Positions 1 through 11,235 of a DNA stretch of 64,000 nucleotides are shown one piece after another; the stretch's first letter is position 1, and each line of letters starts with the position of its first letter. The stretch is taken from contig CM059569.1 in the NCBI GenBank assembly GCA_030386875.1, positions 42,199,842 through 42,263,841 of the forward strand, written 5' to 3'. The notes under the pieces are model-generated. The model had not been told where the DNA came from, ran no database searches, and was given only the letters and a program-made list of their open reading frames with translations. Position numbers and translations under genes: made by a program. This stretch comes from Morinoia aosen. Taxonomy: Eukaryota; Arthropoda; Malacostraca; Amphipoda; Talitridae.

Positions 1-383
1 AGTCATTTTATGATCAAGACATTTTTTATTACTCATTTTGAGCCATTTTTTGAACATCTGAAAAGTTATAAAGTTTATTTTTTTGTGTGAGATTTTCCAG
101 GATTTTCTTTTCAAGTTGCCTGCCATAAAGCAAACATTTTGCATCTCTAGCACCTCTGGCCCTAGAGGTGGATGGTTTGTGGGGTGAAAAAATATCAATG
201 CCATCAAATTCATCATGAGCATGACGGATTCAAAACTTGCGTTAATTCATGTGTTTTTACAATGTAGCAATCAGAAGCCGTTCAGAATATTGTAAACTGA
301 TTTTGAAAGTTTTAGGTGCCCGTTTTGATAGGCAATTTCAGTTTCACGTATCGAGTATCTATTTTTGGCTTTCCGGTTTGAAA
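1..383. other. anonymous AT-rich sequence
   Basis: No open frame, RNA gene or repeat could be supported here. The sequence is AT-rich with short T tracts. Confidence 0.5.
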
Positions 384-677
384 TTATGAACTCTCCGGTT
401 TGAAATTATGGCTGCCATTTTTAAATTGTGCTACGCGATGATTTTTCCAATCTTCCAAAACAAAACAATTCATCGCTGCAGCTCTAAATTTCTTTAACGA
501 ACGAGCAAGCCTTTGATCGGTAAAAGTACGATCGAATTTTATTTTTATGGAACCTGAGTCAGTGATTAAAATATCATAAGAGTTTTGATATGCGTAACAT
601 AAATTCTTAACAAGTAAAACTGTACCTAGGTTACCTTCATTGCTAAAAATCCCCACGTAAAACCTGCTCAAAATCAC
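384..677 (-). CDS. possible exon or short ORF, unknown product
   Basis: A 97-codon open frame with balanced, non-repetitive composition, so it reads more like protein than most short frames here. It contains a charged stretch (RLARSLKKFRAAA) and ends at a TAA on the minus strand. A plausible 3' splice acceptor (ttttgagcag) lies just inside the 5' end, so it could be a terminal exon beginning near the sequence FYVGIF. I recognise no domain. A + strand exon candidate starts about 90 bp away, and the two may not belong together. It could equally be chance. Confidence 0.25.
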   Translation of the reverse strand: MILSRFYVGIFSNEGNLGTVLLVKNLCYAYQNSYDILITDSGSIKIKFDRTFTDQRLARSLKKFRAAAMNCFVLEDWKNHRVAQFKNGSHNFKPESS

Positions 678-764
678 GCGCTAGACTGAAATGGATCGAC
701 GTGAGTGAAACGTCCTTCCTTTCATCATGCTAACGAGATACAAATATTCATTTCCTTGCTCCAG

Positions 765-933
765 AGAATATATGTATTTTTACGTTAAAAGAGACACCCC
801 AACACAAATGGCCGGGCTCTATTATTTGAAATGGATATGCAATGAAAACAAGGCTCGCCGCTACAAATGTTTAAGTGATGAACAAATGATTAGGCGAATA
901 TTAAATGAGGCTACCAAGGCTTGGAATATTTAG
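765..933 (+). CDS. possible terminal coding exon, unknown product
   Basis: The frame is open from a strong-looking acceptor: a CTAAC branch-point-like motif at about 730, then a pyrimidine-rich run ending in ccag at 764. It continues to a TAG at 931-933, giving about 56 residues. The product is balanced in composition, with Trp, Cys and charged residues, and ends in the helix-like stretch IRRILNEATKAWNI. The frame extends upstream to an ATG at 727, so it could also be a 68-residue ORF. No family recognised and no upstream exon identified. Confidence 0.3.
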
Positions 934-1349
934 AATCTGAAATTATTTCTGGTCTAATCCTTAGCGTTAACAAGATATATGCTTTTTAAGAGTTTTACAT
1001 TTACTCACTACAGAAGTGTTGATTCATTTTCGAATCGTGTTCAATGGTGAGAAAAACATGAGAATTTTCTTTTAAACGAAAACGAGCAAATCAGAAGTAT
1101 TTAATTTTCTTAACCAAATACTAGATACATCTCTCATAAAAATAAAGGAATTTTTTTAGTAGTTTTCACTGTGAAAGCGAGAAAGAAAAACCGAAACTGC
1201 ACAATATTCGGCAAATCATATTTTCGGCAACCCTAAGGATATGTTTTCCATTCAATAGCCTAAAATTCTGTTGCAAACTTGAAATGTTGCAACCTTCACT
1301 TCTTACAGAAAGTCGTCCAGAGGAAAGGGACCCCATGAGTCTGGCCAAC

Positions 1350-1440
1350 CTTTTTTATGTTTTGATGTTTTTAATGTTATTTTTTGTAATTATTAAAATG
1401 TTTTTTTTATTTTATTTTGTTATTATTTTTTGTACGCGAG
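1350..1440. repeat. T-rich low-complexity tract
   Basis: Runs of T with interspersed A and G on the + strand, immediately before the dispersed repeat at about 1456. It could be a retroelement A-tail read on the other strand, but no element body was recognised. Confidence 0.5.
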
Positions 1441-1455
1441 GTTTTTTATCAATAT

Positions 1456-1745
1456 CTTGAGGGGATGGCCATTGGTGGCCATTGAGGGGGTTTTTATAAT
1501 GCTGCTGATCGACCAGCAGTCACTGGCTCAACGTCTTTAAATGCTAAATGAAAACTAGATAAATCCACAGTCTATTTAACGTTCATTATATTCAAAACAG
1601 ATCTCTAAAAATAACTCAATTAACTCTCTAAATTAACCTCTAAAAATTACTCAAATAACTGAATATTTTTATTAATAACTTCATAACTTCAATGTGAGTT
1701 GGATACTGAACTTCAGTCCAACCCACTGCACTTAACGTGTTAATT
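1456..1745 (+). repeat. dispersed repeat family D, copy 1 (next to tandem array)
   Basis: This copy shares a core (gctgctgatcgaccagcag, then tcact..ctcaa) with 31015-31220 and, inverted, with about 52540-52612. Later blocks also match the 31-kb copy: 'gttcattat..caaaa..gatctctaaaa' and 'ttcagtccaaccc'. The core has a small hairpin (CTGCTG/CAGCAG). No terminal inverted repeats or transposase were seen, so the class is unknown. It runs straight into the 14-bp array downstream, as the 31-kb copy also runs into an array. Confidence 0.7.
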
Positions 1746-3095
1746 TCAATGTTTGAGAATTTTAATACTTGACTCTCAATATTTGAGAGCTTCTATATTT
1801 GAGTCTCAATATTGGAGAATTTCAATATTTTACTCTCAATGTTTGAGAGCTTCTATATTTGAGTCTCAATATTGGAGAATTTTAATATTTGAGTCTCAAT
1901 ATTTGACTCTCAATGTTTGAGAATTTCAATATTTGAGTCTCAATATTTGAAAATTTTAATATTTGAGTTTCGATATTTGAGTCTCAATGTATGAGAATTT
2001 CAACATTCCAGTTTCAATATTTTAGAATTTCACTATTTGAGTCTCAATGTTTTAGATTTTCAATATTTGAGTCGCAATATTTGAGAATTTCAATATTTGA
2101 GTCTCAATATTTGAGTCTCAATATTTGAGAATTTCAATATTTGAGTCTCAATATTTGAGTCTCAATATTTGAATCTCAATATTTGAGAATTTCAATATTT
2201 GAGTCTCAATATTTGAGTCTCAATATTTGAGAATTTCAATATTTGAGTCTCAATATTTGAGTCTCAATATTTGAGAATTTCAATATTTGAGTCTCAATAT
2301 TTGAGTCTCAATATTTGAATCTCAATATTTGAGAATTTCAATATTTGAGTCTCAATATTTGAGTCTCAATATTTGAATCTCAATATTTGAGTCTCAATAT
2401 TTGAGAATTTCAATATTTGAGTCTCAATATTTGAGTCTCAATATTTGAATCTCAATATTTGAATCTCAATATTTGAGTCTCAATATTTGAGAATTTCAAT
2501 ATTTGAGTCTCAATATTTGAATCTCAATATTTGAGAATTTCAATATTTGAGTCTCAATATTTGAGTCTCAATATTTGAGTCTCAATATTTGAGTCTCAAT
2601 ATTTGAGAATTTCAATATTTGAGTCTCAATATTTGAGTCTCAATATTTGAATCTCAATATTTGAGAATTTCAATATTTGAGTCTCAATATTTGAGTCTCA
2701 ATATTTGAATCTCAATATTTGAATCTCAATATTTGAGTCTCAATATTTGAGAATTTCAATATTTGAGTCTCAATATTTGAATCTCAATATTTGAGAATTT
2801 CAATATTTGAGTCTCAATATTTAAGTCTCAATATTTGAGTCTCAATATTTGAGTCTCAATATTTGAGTCTCAATATTTGAATCTCAATATTTGAATCTCA
2901 ATATTTGAGTCTCAATATTTGAGAATTTCAATATTTGAGTCTCAATATTTGAGTCTCAATATTTGAATCTCAATATTTGAATCTCAATATTTGAATCTCA
3001 ATATTTGAGAATTTCAATATTTGAGTCTCAATATTTGAGTCTCAATATTTGAATCTCAATATTTGAATCTCAATATTTGAGTCTCAATATTTGAG
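1745..3095 (+). repeat. 14-bp minisatellite array (caatatttgagtct)
   Basis: Tandem array of about 1.35 kb. The main unit is caatatttgagtct, with variants ending in gaatct and a slightly longer variant ending in gagaattt. The first 350 bp are diverged; the rest is very regular. Variants recur in blocks (one 'gaattt' unit, then two to four 'gagtct/gaatct' units), indicating higher-order structure of several dozen bases. Highly AT-rich with no coding potential. Confidence 0.97.
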
Positions 3096-3258
3096 TCCCT
3101 GGAGACGCCAGACACTGTTTACCGACGAGTGTTTTCAGTGTTGCCATCGATCGTTCAGACGAAGAGAGCGCCAGAAAATTCTGCCCAAAAAACGCTCCTC
3201 AATCGACGAGCTGTGAGGATTTTACGAAACTTCCCTTGTTGTTTTTGTTCAAAACTGC

Positions 3259-3600
3259 ATGGCACTGCAGCGTACTTTTCTCAATGATGGTTCTGTGTAT
3301 AAACTGGGATGTTACGGTGAGTTTATAAATTCTTTGTTTCGTTGTGTTTTTACAGAGGATGGAAATGTTGCTGCGGTTAACGATCTCTGAACTCGAAACA
3401 TTTTAAAAGAAAGTTTTGTTTGCCAATGATTCGCTACTTCGAAAACAGTGGTTTGGACTAGCATAGAACAAAATGATGATGATTTTCTGAAGTTTAAAAA
3501 TTGTGTCAGTACACAAGCCGAAATTATTTCAAATGATGATTCCACTTTGTTACTACATGAGAATAGAAGAAATACAATGGAGATTTTTTCAGGAAGATAG
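3259..3600 (+). pseudogene. possible first coding segment of an unknown gene, interrupted
   Basis: An ATG at 3259 opens a frame reading MALQRTFLNDGSVYKLGCY and ends at a perfect donor (gtgagt at 3317). An acceptor (tttttacag) at 3355 would remove 39 bases, which is short for an intron; the 39 bases are also open in frame. The frame then continues about 11 residues to a TGA at 3388, meets a second TGA at 3427, and runs open for 56 residues to a TAG at 3598. Two stops in otherwise protein-like sequence suggest a decayed gene or a wrong model. No family recognised. Confidence 0.25.
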
Positions 3601-3863
3601 TCCTAAAAACAGCTGAAACCAAGAAAATTAGAAGTCTGAAAATGTACGATATTTGACATCATTTCGTAACATTCATGTTAATGAAATACATTTAGAATTT
3701 CAAATCTGTATTTATTTCATGAAAAATTAGCAGACATCATTCAAATTTATTGAACAGCTGAAAGCTAAGTCAAACTTGCTGTCAATAATATTTGAATGGG
3801 AAATTAAGCGAAAATGGTCATAGAATCGTCTACCACTACCTCAAATGTGCATTGTGTTCACAG

Positions 3864-3974
3864 ACAGCAAAACACTGTCGATGATCACCGGAGCCATTGA
3901 AGTAACATTCACTAACTCACGCGTTCAAATATTAAATGCTCTTCCACCACAGCTTCCGAAGCCTAATATTTCAG
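3864..3974 (+). CDS. possible internal coding exon, unknown product
   Basis: A 111-bp segment bounded by an acceptor (gtgttcacag) and a donor (TCAG/gtgaaa). It is open in one frame with phase 1 at both ends. The encoded 37 residues include ITGAIEVTFTN and ALPPQLPKPN and are not low complexity. It lies between the interrupted segment at 3.26-3.6 kb and the Glu/Lys-rich repeat region, whose phase it can join. Support is splice-site and frame logic only. Confidence 0.3.
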
Positions 3975-4196
3975 GTGAAATTTTAAAAACCAGAAAAATG
4001 TTGAAACTGAATTAAGACAAATAGCATTTACATGAACACCACATCAATAGACGTATGTGATTGACAGAAGCACAGCATTAGTTTATATACGTAAAACTTT
4101 AGAGGTAATTTGCACCCACGTACCTAAAAGTACTCCGAATTCGTGCCAAAATTAATGTTTTTAATTATTTATCACCACAGCCCCCACAGCAGACAG

Positions 4197-4705
4197 ATGA
4201 GGAAATGAAAGAACATGAAAGGTGTGAGAAAGATGAAAGAAAGAAGATGAACGAAGAGAAAAAGATGAAAGAAAGAAAATGAACGAAGAGAGAAAGACAC
4301 AAGAAAAAAGTTTAACAAAGAGAGAAAGATGAAAAACAGAAGTTGAAAGAAGAAAGAAAGAAGGAAGAAGAGAGAAAGATGAAAGAAAGAAAATGAACGA
4401 AGAGAAAAAGATGAAAGAAAGAAAATGAACGAAGAGAGAAAGACACAAGAAAAAAGTTTAACAAAGAGAGAAAGATGAAAAACAGAAGTTGAAAGAAGAA
4501 AGAGAGAAAGATGAAAGAAAGAAGCTGAAAGAAGAGAGAAAGATGAGAGAAAGAAGTTGAAAGAATAGAGAAAGATGAAGGAAGAAAGATGAGAGAAGAG
4601 AGAAAGATGAAAGAGAAGATGAAAAAAGGCGATGAAAGAATGGAGAGGATAGAAGAGATGCAGGACTCGTCAAGGCTCGAGGAGGACCAAAGCCGTGATG
4701 AATGA
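4197..4705 (+). repeat. purine-rich minisatellite, possibly expanded Glu/Lys-rich exon
   Basis: About 440 bp almost wholly of A and G on the + strand, built from gaaagatgaaagaaag-like blocks. A segment of about 140 bp is present twice (near 4230-4370 and 4375-4505). After an acceptor at 4196, one frame reads EEMKEHERCEKDERKK and stops within about 28 codons. The far end has an open frame ending RMERIEEMQDSSRLEEDQ with a TGA at 4703. The two ends read like a charged coiled-coil exon, but internal frames are broken by units that are not multiples of three. It may be a decayed exon or simply a microsatellite-like tract. Confidence 0.8.
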
Positions 4706-4769
4706 CTTCATGCTTCACTCTTGCTTAACGAGTTTTTGATGAATTTTTCATGGAGGGATCCCTTCCCAG

Positions 4770-4987
4770 CGCAGCTATTCATTTTCCTGGTAGTTTTATC
4801 AATCGACTTTTAAACTTTACCCGCCACGGTAAGATGCCGTGGGAAAAGTTCGAACGCCTTTGTATCGGATTTCCATTATTTAATGCGCTGAAACGAGTTG
4901 AATGTTCCAATTGCTTAGAACGAAAGTCCATAAGCGTTGTTATGCAATGGAAATACGACGATTTGCAGTTTTTAGAAACAATGTTAG
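4770..4987 (+). CDS. possible coding exon, unknown product
   Basis: Open frame of about 73 residues between an acceptor (cttaac branch-like motif, then cccttcccag at 4769) and a possible donor (TTAG/gtattt at 4988). Residues include MPWEKFERLC and VECSNCLERK. Composition is balanced and not repetitive. Without splicing the frame runs from an ATG at 4750 to a TGA at 5017 (89 residues). The paired Cys (CSNC) is suggestive but not diagnostic. It follows the Glu/Lys-rich tract and could be the next exon of the same gene. Confidence 0.3.
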
Positions 4988-5019
4988 GTATTTTTAGTAT
5001 CCAATTCCGCTTGTGTTGA

Positions 5020-6118
5020 ATAATTTACACGTGAATTCTTGTCTCCAGTTTAACTCACTTTGAAAATTTTGACAATTTTAACTTTGACAACTTTTCACGT
5101 AATTTTTGGCTTGTATCAGCTAACTGTGATAATTTAACACATATTAGTAAATTACGATCTACCATTGCTTAATATCTCAAAATAAACCTTCAAACAACAC
5201 GGTAAAATAATTTCAATCCCACTCTTCAATTAGAATAAAACCTAAACGTTTCATAATAGCAACATGACCTTAGCACTTATATTGTACAGCAAGTGACCAT
5301 AAATGTCTTATAACTGAATTCCGAAATATCTCATGTACTCAAGAAGGAAAATCTCTGCTCCTAATTATTTTTAGTATTGGTTTTTGTCCTAATTCAGCCC
5401 TTAAACAAGGACTTATAATCACTAGAAGCAAGACGTTCAATCTTCTCCACATAAGACATGATAGTGAACATTCTTAATCGAAATTATTTACTAAACTTTC
5501 CAGGTTGCATTATGTCAAGGCTTCATTTTAAATGAATTTCATGTAATTATTTCTGTATCCACATTACCGGTTGATATCATAAAATTAACGCTGTCAAAAC
5601 TACGCATCTCAATCCTGACTTTGAGAAACTAGCAGCTATAAATTTACGGCGCAAGTTTCAAATTTATTCCAGGACCTTCGGAATAAACCCGCTCCTTCTT
5701 CCCAATTTATACTTCCAATCTCAGCTCTAAGTATGGCTTGACTTCAACACCAAGACTTCCCATTTCCCACTCGCACACTTAGCAAAATTCCGCTAAAAAT
5801 CTTGATGTTAGATGTAGGGATTCCAGCAAATCTTCAATAATAGTTCCATCACTTGGGTGGGGAACGCTACGATGCTTGCTCTTTGGGGCGAGAGCGAAGC
5901 GTTTGCTTCTTGGCGGTCCTTTACTGCGGACGGAAGTATAGAGATCTGCAGAACACGGCAGGCCGAAATGGCCCCTAGTTCCCGGACAAATTACGGAGAT
6001 GCTGCGAGACTTGGCCACTTTGCTTCTGCAATTCGTGCGGGGAAGCACCAGTGCGATTTTCCAATCAATGCGCTGCAAAAGAAGCGCTTTGTACAGCAGC
6101 ACTCTTTGTGAGCTCCTG
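5020..6118. other. non-repetitive sequence with GC-richer block
   Basis: Mostly AT-rich sequence. At about 5850-6110 there is a GC-richer, CpG-containing block with overlapping ORFs on both strands (84 and 115 residues). Neither has a recognisable domain, so I make no gene call. Confidence 0.4.
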
Positions 6119-6690
6119 CCCAACATCTTTTAGATGTTCGGCCACACGTTTGAGTGAAGTTTGCACAATCGAAAGCTGTGGTTTCATGAAAATATAACTT
6201 CACGACATCTTTTAGGTATAGTTGGAGGGAAGTTTACATGCACAACCGAAAGCTGTGGTTTTGTGAAAATATAACTTGACGACATCTTTTAGGTATAGTT
6301 GGAGGGAAGTTTGCACCATCGAGCAGTATAATTTTTATATGTCAGTTTTCTGAGAGCAAAAAATTTGCGATTTCTTTTAGGGATTTAATAACACGAGGGA
6401 GTGTATTTTGTGCCATCGAAAAATATGGTTTTTGAAAATATGAATTTACAGCGTCTTTCATGTACAGTTGGAAGGAAGTTTGTACCATCAAACTGCATAG
6501 TTTTGTGAAAACAAAATTTTCAACATTTTCTTGGGTTCAATAATGAGTTGAAATGAATTTTGCAGCATCGAACTCTATGGTTTTATGAAAATAAAGATTT
6601 ACGACAAGTTATAGGTTTTTCATAATGAGTTACTGTGAGATTTGTTCCATCAAACTTTGTAGTATTGGATGAAAAATATTGTATACGTTA
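6119..6690 (+). repeat. diverged tandem repeat, roughly 72-96 bp period
   Basis: About seven diverged units. Each carries a version of 'agtttgcaccatcgaaagc', then 'tatggttttgtgaaaata', then 'acgacatcttttaggtata'. Block starts lie near 6159, 6231, 6308, 6404, 6477, 6558 and 6638. The first two are nearly identical and later ones decay. This is an old array compared with the near-perfect ones elsewhere. Confidence 0.85.
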
Positions 6691-8235
6691 TCATTACTCC
6701 TTTCAAGTCGTCGATGATAAAGATAGTAGTTTTTGAGTTATCAGTTGAACCTAAGTGGAAGCTCCGCTGCAAGCATTCATGTGAATAATGTAATTAAAAG
6801 CTGAATGCTCTCAAAATACTTTCATTAAAGGCCAGACATCAAAATTAAATACCCCGAAGCGTTTTGTAGGCAAAATTTTGCGCCTATAATTTCAAATTAA
6901 AACATTAATTTGAATGAGAATTGTTTTTGAGCTTCAATCAGAAAATGGAAGTCAAAGTAAAATTTGCGTTGTGACAATATTGTGTTGAGTTTGCTAGAGT
7001 AATTTTAGATGCTCACAATTCTGCTTTCGTGGTGTAATGAAATGAAATTGAAAATGCAATACTCTGAATTTTCGTTTTTTATTAGAATATGCATGGCACT
7101 TCGAGTGTTTTTGTTTTCTGATTTTAAGGAGCTAAAAATAAAAATGAGGTGAGGAAATGAAAATATAAAACAACCAGTACTGCTATTTAGAAAGGTTTTC
7201 ATACCTTGGTATGTTCTGAAATTTCAAATAACCTTCGTAGAAAATTTCTACATCTTCAAGTCCACACATATTTTGTATATAAGAACATTCCAGAGTGCAA
7301 TATTCTATGTGATCAGATACACCTACGCTTATGAACTACAATATTCCTAAATGTGGAATAAAATCATCTAACAGTGCGACACCTTCACCCCGGCATCAAT
7401 TTGTTCCTCAGAAATACGAAATAAAAGTAATGGAATATAAATCTCGGAGCTACGCTTGTGTTTCTATAAGAGGGAAAAATAAGACTGTCTAAGCTGCTCA
7501 TTGCCTCTAATTGTTTCATAGAAAAGGGAAGTTCAAAAATAAAATTTATTTTTTTGAAAAAGAAGTACGCAAAAAGAAGTTTGAACAGTACGCAAATGTT
7601 TGTGCTTCCTAATTTTGTGCGAAAGCAGATGATCAATAACCAGTCGAAATCCATTTGATTCTCCCTTCAATGGGTGTATTAAGAGTTTAATAACTCAGCC
7701 TATGATGCGCCACTGTAATATCATTCATGCTTTATATTACAGATCGGTCTATTTCTAGGAAAATCTCAATGTAATAAAAAAGAGTAAACAACGAGTAAAT
7801 GACTATTTCAATAGTAAACATTTCAGAGTTTTACGATCCTAACTTCAGTACTGAAATAGAGAAGAGTCAGAACATAATAAGAAGATAACATCAAATATAA
7901 AACACCTGTTTCTAAAGCCTAAAAATTCTACTTTCCTTAGATTCATGAACATAGTAAATACACACACACACACACAAACGAATTCACGTTTGAATGCAAA
8001 GATACAATGAAAACTTTCAAATTTCCGGCACTTTAGCCACCACAATCCCAAGCTCGGCGAATATTTTCAGGATAAGCTAAGTCCAAATGTCCCCACGACG
8101 GTCATTTGAGGATGCAGAACTGCAGTTTGCTCTCCACATCCTTAAATAAGATCACAAGAAGTCGAAACCTAAGTCAAGACCTGACACATCCTAAGAAAAC
8201 AATATTATTCACCCATTTGGTCATCCTAAGTCGAG
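6691..8235. other. anonymous AT-rich sequence with a short CA microsatellite
   Basis: No supportable gene. A CA dinucleotide run of about 8 repeats lies at 7960-7976. Short ORFs on the minus strand (7005-7202, 7385-7654, 7845-8051) are Phe/Leu-rich, as expected of AT-rich DNA. Confidence 0.5.
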
Positions 8236-8265
8236 ACTAGACGATGACCCAAGTCATCGTCTAGT
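8236..8265. repeat. perfect 13-bp inverted repeat (hairpin)
   Basis: ACTAGACGATGAC, four-base loop ccaa, then GTCATCGTCTAGT. The arms are perfect complements. Function unknown; it may be a foldback remnant. Confidence 0.85.
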
Positions 8266-9280
8266 TGCTAAGCGGTCTAATATAATTTGCTCCATAATTT
8301 AATTGCACGAGTTAGGCAACGCCTTGTAAAGTTTTCCTCAAGTGCTTCAATCTAATTGAGCCAAGTAGAGCAAAAATCTTGCAAAAATTGCCTCGCAATT
8401 GCTACTTTTGCCTCTCCAGCAAACACCCCTTGTCTGCAGCAGCTACTGCTTCGAAATACCTCATTTAAGGTCTTCGTAGCTCTGCTAGAAAATCTTGCGG
8501 CAACGGCAAAAGTTGCAACCTCAAATCAGTTGCAACTTGAAAATTATCACTTTCAACTGCAACTGTTAATGTTTGAATGCAAGTGCGTCCGAAGAAGGAA
8601 ATTTTTCCGTGCGGAAACGCAACTGCTGATTGAACGCTTACTGAACGTAACTGCGGTCAAACATTCTCACATGTCGATCAGCCTTTCCTATTTGTTGGTG
8701 AGCGCCAGTTTGTTTCAAGTGTTTTGAGGAAATTTGCTATCATTGCTATCGAACTAATGAGGGTTTGCATTTCTATTTTATAATTCCTCGAGTAACCTCA
8801 TTTCCACCATTTATTAAGTACAGTCAAGCATTTTATTTTCCTATTTTCGAGTAGAGTTTTTTCGTTACTTGATACTTACAATTATACACCATACTTCTGC
8901 TGCATGACCAATCTGCAACTGCTCTGAAACTCCGGTTATGAAAATGTGCTCACCATTTAGTGAGCAGCACCGTTTCTCTACTTAGCATCTCATTAGATTT
9001 TTATACTAAGGTGAAGCTTAGTATTAAGATCTGACCTGGGGACGAAAGAAGTTATAACTTATAAGTTATAGAAGTTGTAAAGATGTTTTAAGTTAGGATC
9101 AGCTATAAGTTCGATCTGCCACACAAACATTTTATTAGCCTATCGTCGTCAAGCTGATGGATTGTATAATTACGTAATAGGTTGTAATGATTTTGTGATT
9201 TTTGTAAGACTTTAAATTTGGTTCCTCATATGAGGAAGCTTTTCAAAATAATGAAGGATACTTTGATTTTTTCCAGAAAA
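8266..9280. other. anonymous sequence with an 18-bp perfect palindrome
   Basis: Contains a 123-codon + strand frame (8356-8727) rich in Leu, Ala and Gln without recognisable features, which I do not call as a gene. At 9053-9070 there is a perfect palindrome, TATAACTTATAAGTTATA. Confidence 0.45.
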
Positions 9281-9371
9281 GTCCACCACTAATGCAACAC
9301 ATAATTTCACCCACTTGTAAATTTCAAAATAATGCACCTATCGGGGTTGCACTAGTTGCACTAATGGTGGG
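9281..9371. repeat. small inverted repeat, foldback-like
   Basis: The arm ccaccactaatgcaac at the left pairs with gttgcactaatggtgg at the right with 14 of 16 matches, enclosing about 60 bp. No target duplication was confirmed. It may be a short MITE remnant or a chance foldback. Confidence 0.5.
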
Positions 9372-10080
9372 GCTTGACTGCAAAAGATCCGGGTACATTC
9401 GTGAGGCCCCAATATAACTTGAAAATATTGAAGAAACGACAAAAAATAGCACTGCATCTTCCCAGAAATGGTATCGCAAAAAGTTCATCTCGGGAATTCC
9501 GCCGGCAACGCAACATTCGAGGAACATTTCAACCTCCGTCACACCTCGATGGCAACACTCTAAAGGCTAGGCAGGCTTTCTTCAATTATCAAGAGCACGA
9601 AATTATTTTTGCCAAAATACAGATGCATCAAAATCTAGTGTAGTTGAATTTTTCTGGTTAACGATGAGAGACAAATGTTTGTGTGACAAAGTACATATTA
9701 CTTGTTAACTCTATCAATAATCTATGTGTGTCACTTTTTGATCGGAATTTCCTTTTAGCCTCTGTTTTTGCATCATCGATAAACTGATCCTAAATATTCT
9801 ATACGGAATCCGTTTTAGAATAAAGTTCCCGTTTTCACTAACAAGAATCCAGACGGGTGAACGTTCTCATGCAACTTTGTTATTTTTGACTCAAAACTTA
9901 AAACACTGAACTCTATTGTGTTTTTTGAATGGCCATTTGTATTTCAGTGTAATATTTGTGACGGTACATCACATTAGAAGCATTTATTGCACTCCAAGTC
10001 ACAGTTGCCGTCGCTTGTATACTCCAACTGCTAGTAAAATTCCGCCTGCGATGTCAACGGCGACATGATTCATGGCTTGA
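9372..10080. other. anonymous sequence
   Basis: Two overlapping short ORFs near 9324-9643 on opposite strands lack any recognisable motif. No repeat or RNA gene seen. Confidence 0.45.
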
Positions 10081-10084
10081 CTTG

Positions 10085-10340
10085 GGAAAATATGCGTCTC
10101 TGCAGACCAGTAGGACTTGCAGACTTTCTATGTGTCTCTACAGTCCCAAATCCCAATTTGGTCCCAATCCCTTGTCTTAGTCCCAATTTTGATATTGACC
10201 TTACAGTCCCAAAAAGGCTTGCAGATATGCCATGGAAAGAGTTGTCTCTACACTCCCAGTTGGACTTGCAGACCTGCTGTGAAAAGAGTTGTGTCCCAAG
10301 AAGACTTGCAGGCCTGCTGTCCACAACGCCCGGCAGTTCA
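10085..10340 (+). repeat. diverged short tandem repeats around 'ggacttgcag'
   Basis: The motifs 'cttgcaga..tgctgtg', 'aaagagttgt' and 'ctctacagtccca' recur about four times in irregular units of roughly 40-110 bp. The overlapping 85-107-residue frames on both strands are by-products of this imperfect repetition. Confidence 0.6.
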
Positions 10341-11160
10341 CTCGGCGCTAATGAGACTGTCAAGTAGGGCTTGAAATAATACAGCCTTGGCATCGCATTA
10401 ATGCGGAGCTAAGGTGCTCAGCTGAGAGGTGTTAATGTGTGCAAATTAAGGAGAAGTGCGGGTGCTGCAGCGCTCCTCCGGTGTAGCCCCGGCTGCGTTG
10501 CTCGCTTTGGGGACAGGAAAGAGAAACTGCTGGAATATGTTCTGCAGAACGAGCTTTTCAAAGTGACTTACAATATCTGAGACAACACGAAAACTTATAT
10601 AACCTAAAATGAGGAGAGATTGGCTGCACGGAAAAGTAGCATAGCTTCAAAATAAGACGAGAGGAAATGACAGGATACATTTCACTCTGAGGTCATTTTA
10701 TTTGCAGGAATTCTGAACTGGAAGAAAATTCAAAATTGAATAATTATTTTTATGTATATCGGGTTACTTAGAAAGTAATTCCGTGTGTTAATATTGAGAG
10801 CACTCGATATAGTGAAAGCAGACGATTTCAGTTAATTGTAGTGTTTTCTAAGCGAGTTGATATCTCGACACACCTGGTCTTTCTCCAGTCATCACCGTTT
10901 ATAAGTATTGATAAAAGACGTTCTTGACGTAATACTCAACATAAAAAAATAAAATATATGCAAGTAAAATCAATGATATTTTCAAACGGCATATTATGGA
11001 TGAAGAAACTCAAGTTGAAGTCAAAACTCAGCTGTTAGTCACTTTCAATTCTCCCAACACAATAGATCCCACATTGATCATATTCTGTTACCAAAGAAGA
11101 AATTTCCGATCGTTAATTTCCACTTCCCCAAAGTAAAAATAAACTGGCATTAGGAAAAAC
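10341..11160. other. anonymous sequence
   Basis: Unique-looking DNA with a GC-richer patch at about 10390-10520. No gene, RNA or repeat could be supported. Confidence 0.45.
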
Positions 11161-11162
11161 AT

Positions 11163-11235
11163 TAGTAGCGTCTTCTGTGTTGAAACGCTGTATATTTTAA
11201 TAATATTAGTAATAATAATAGTAATAATATTGGAA
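11163..11235 (+). repeat. dispersed repeat pair E, copy 1
   Basis: 'agtagcgtcttctgtgttga', then 'aacgctgtat', then an (ata/gta)-rich trinucleotide tail. It matches 36486-36560 over about 75 bp, including the tail of taata/tagtaa repeats. The trinucleotide tail suggests the 3' end of a retroposon, but no body was identified. Confidence 0.6.

Noticed and set aside
4161..4718. Ser/Phe/Leu-rich minus-strand ORFs across the purine tract
   Set aside because: These are the complement of a GA-rich repeat, which necessarily encodes Ser, Phe and Leu; the + strand reading is more protein-like at its ends.
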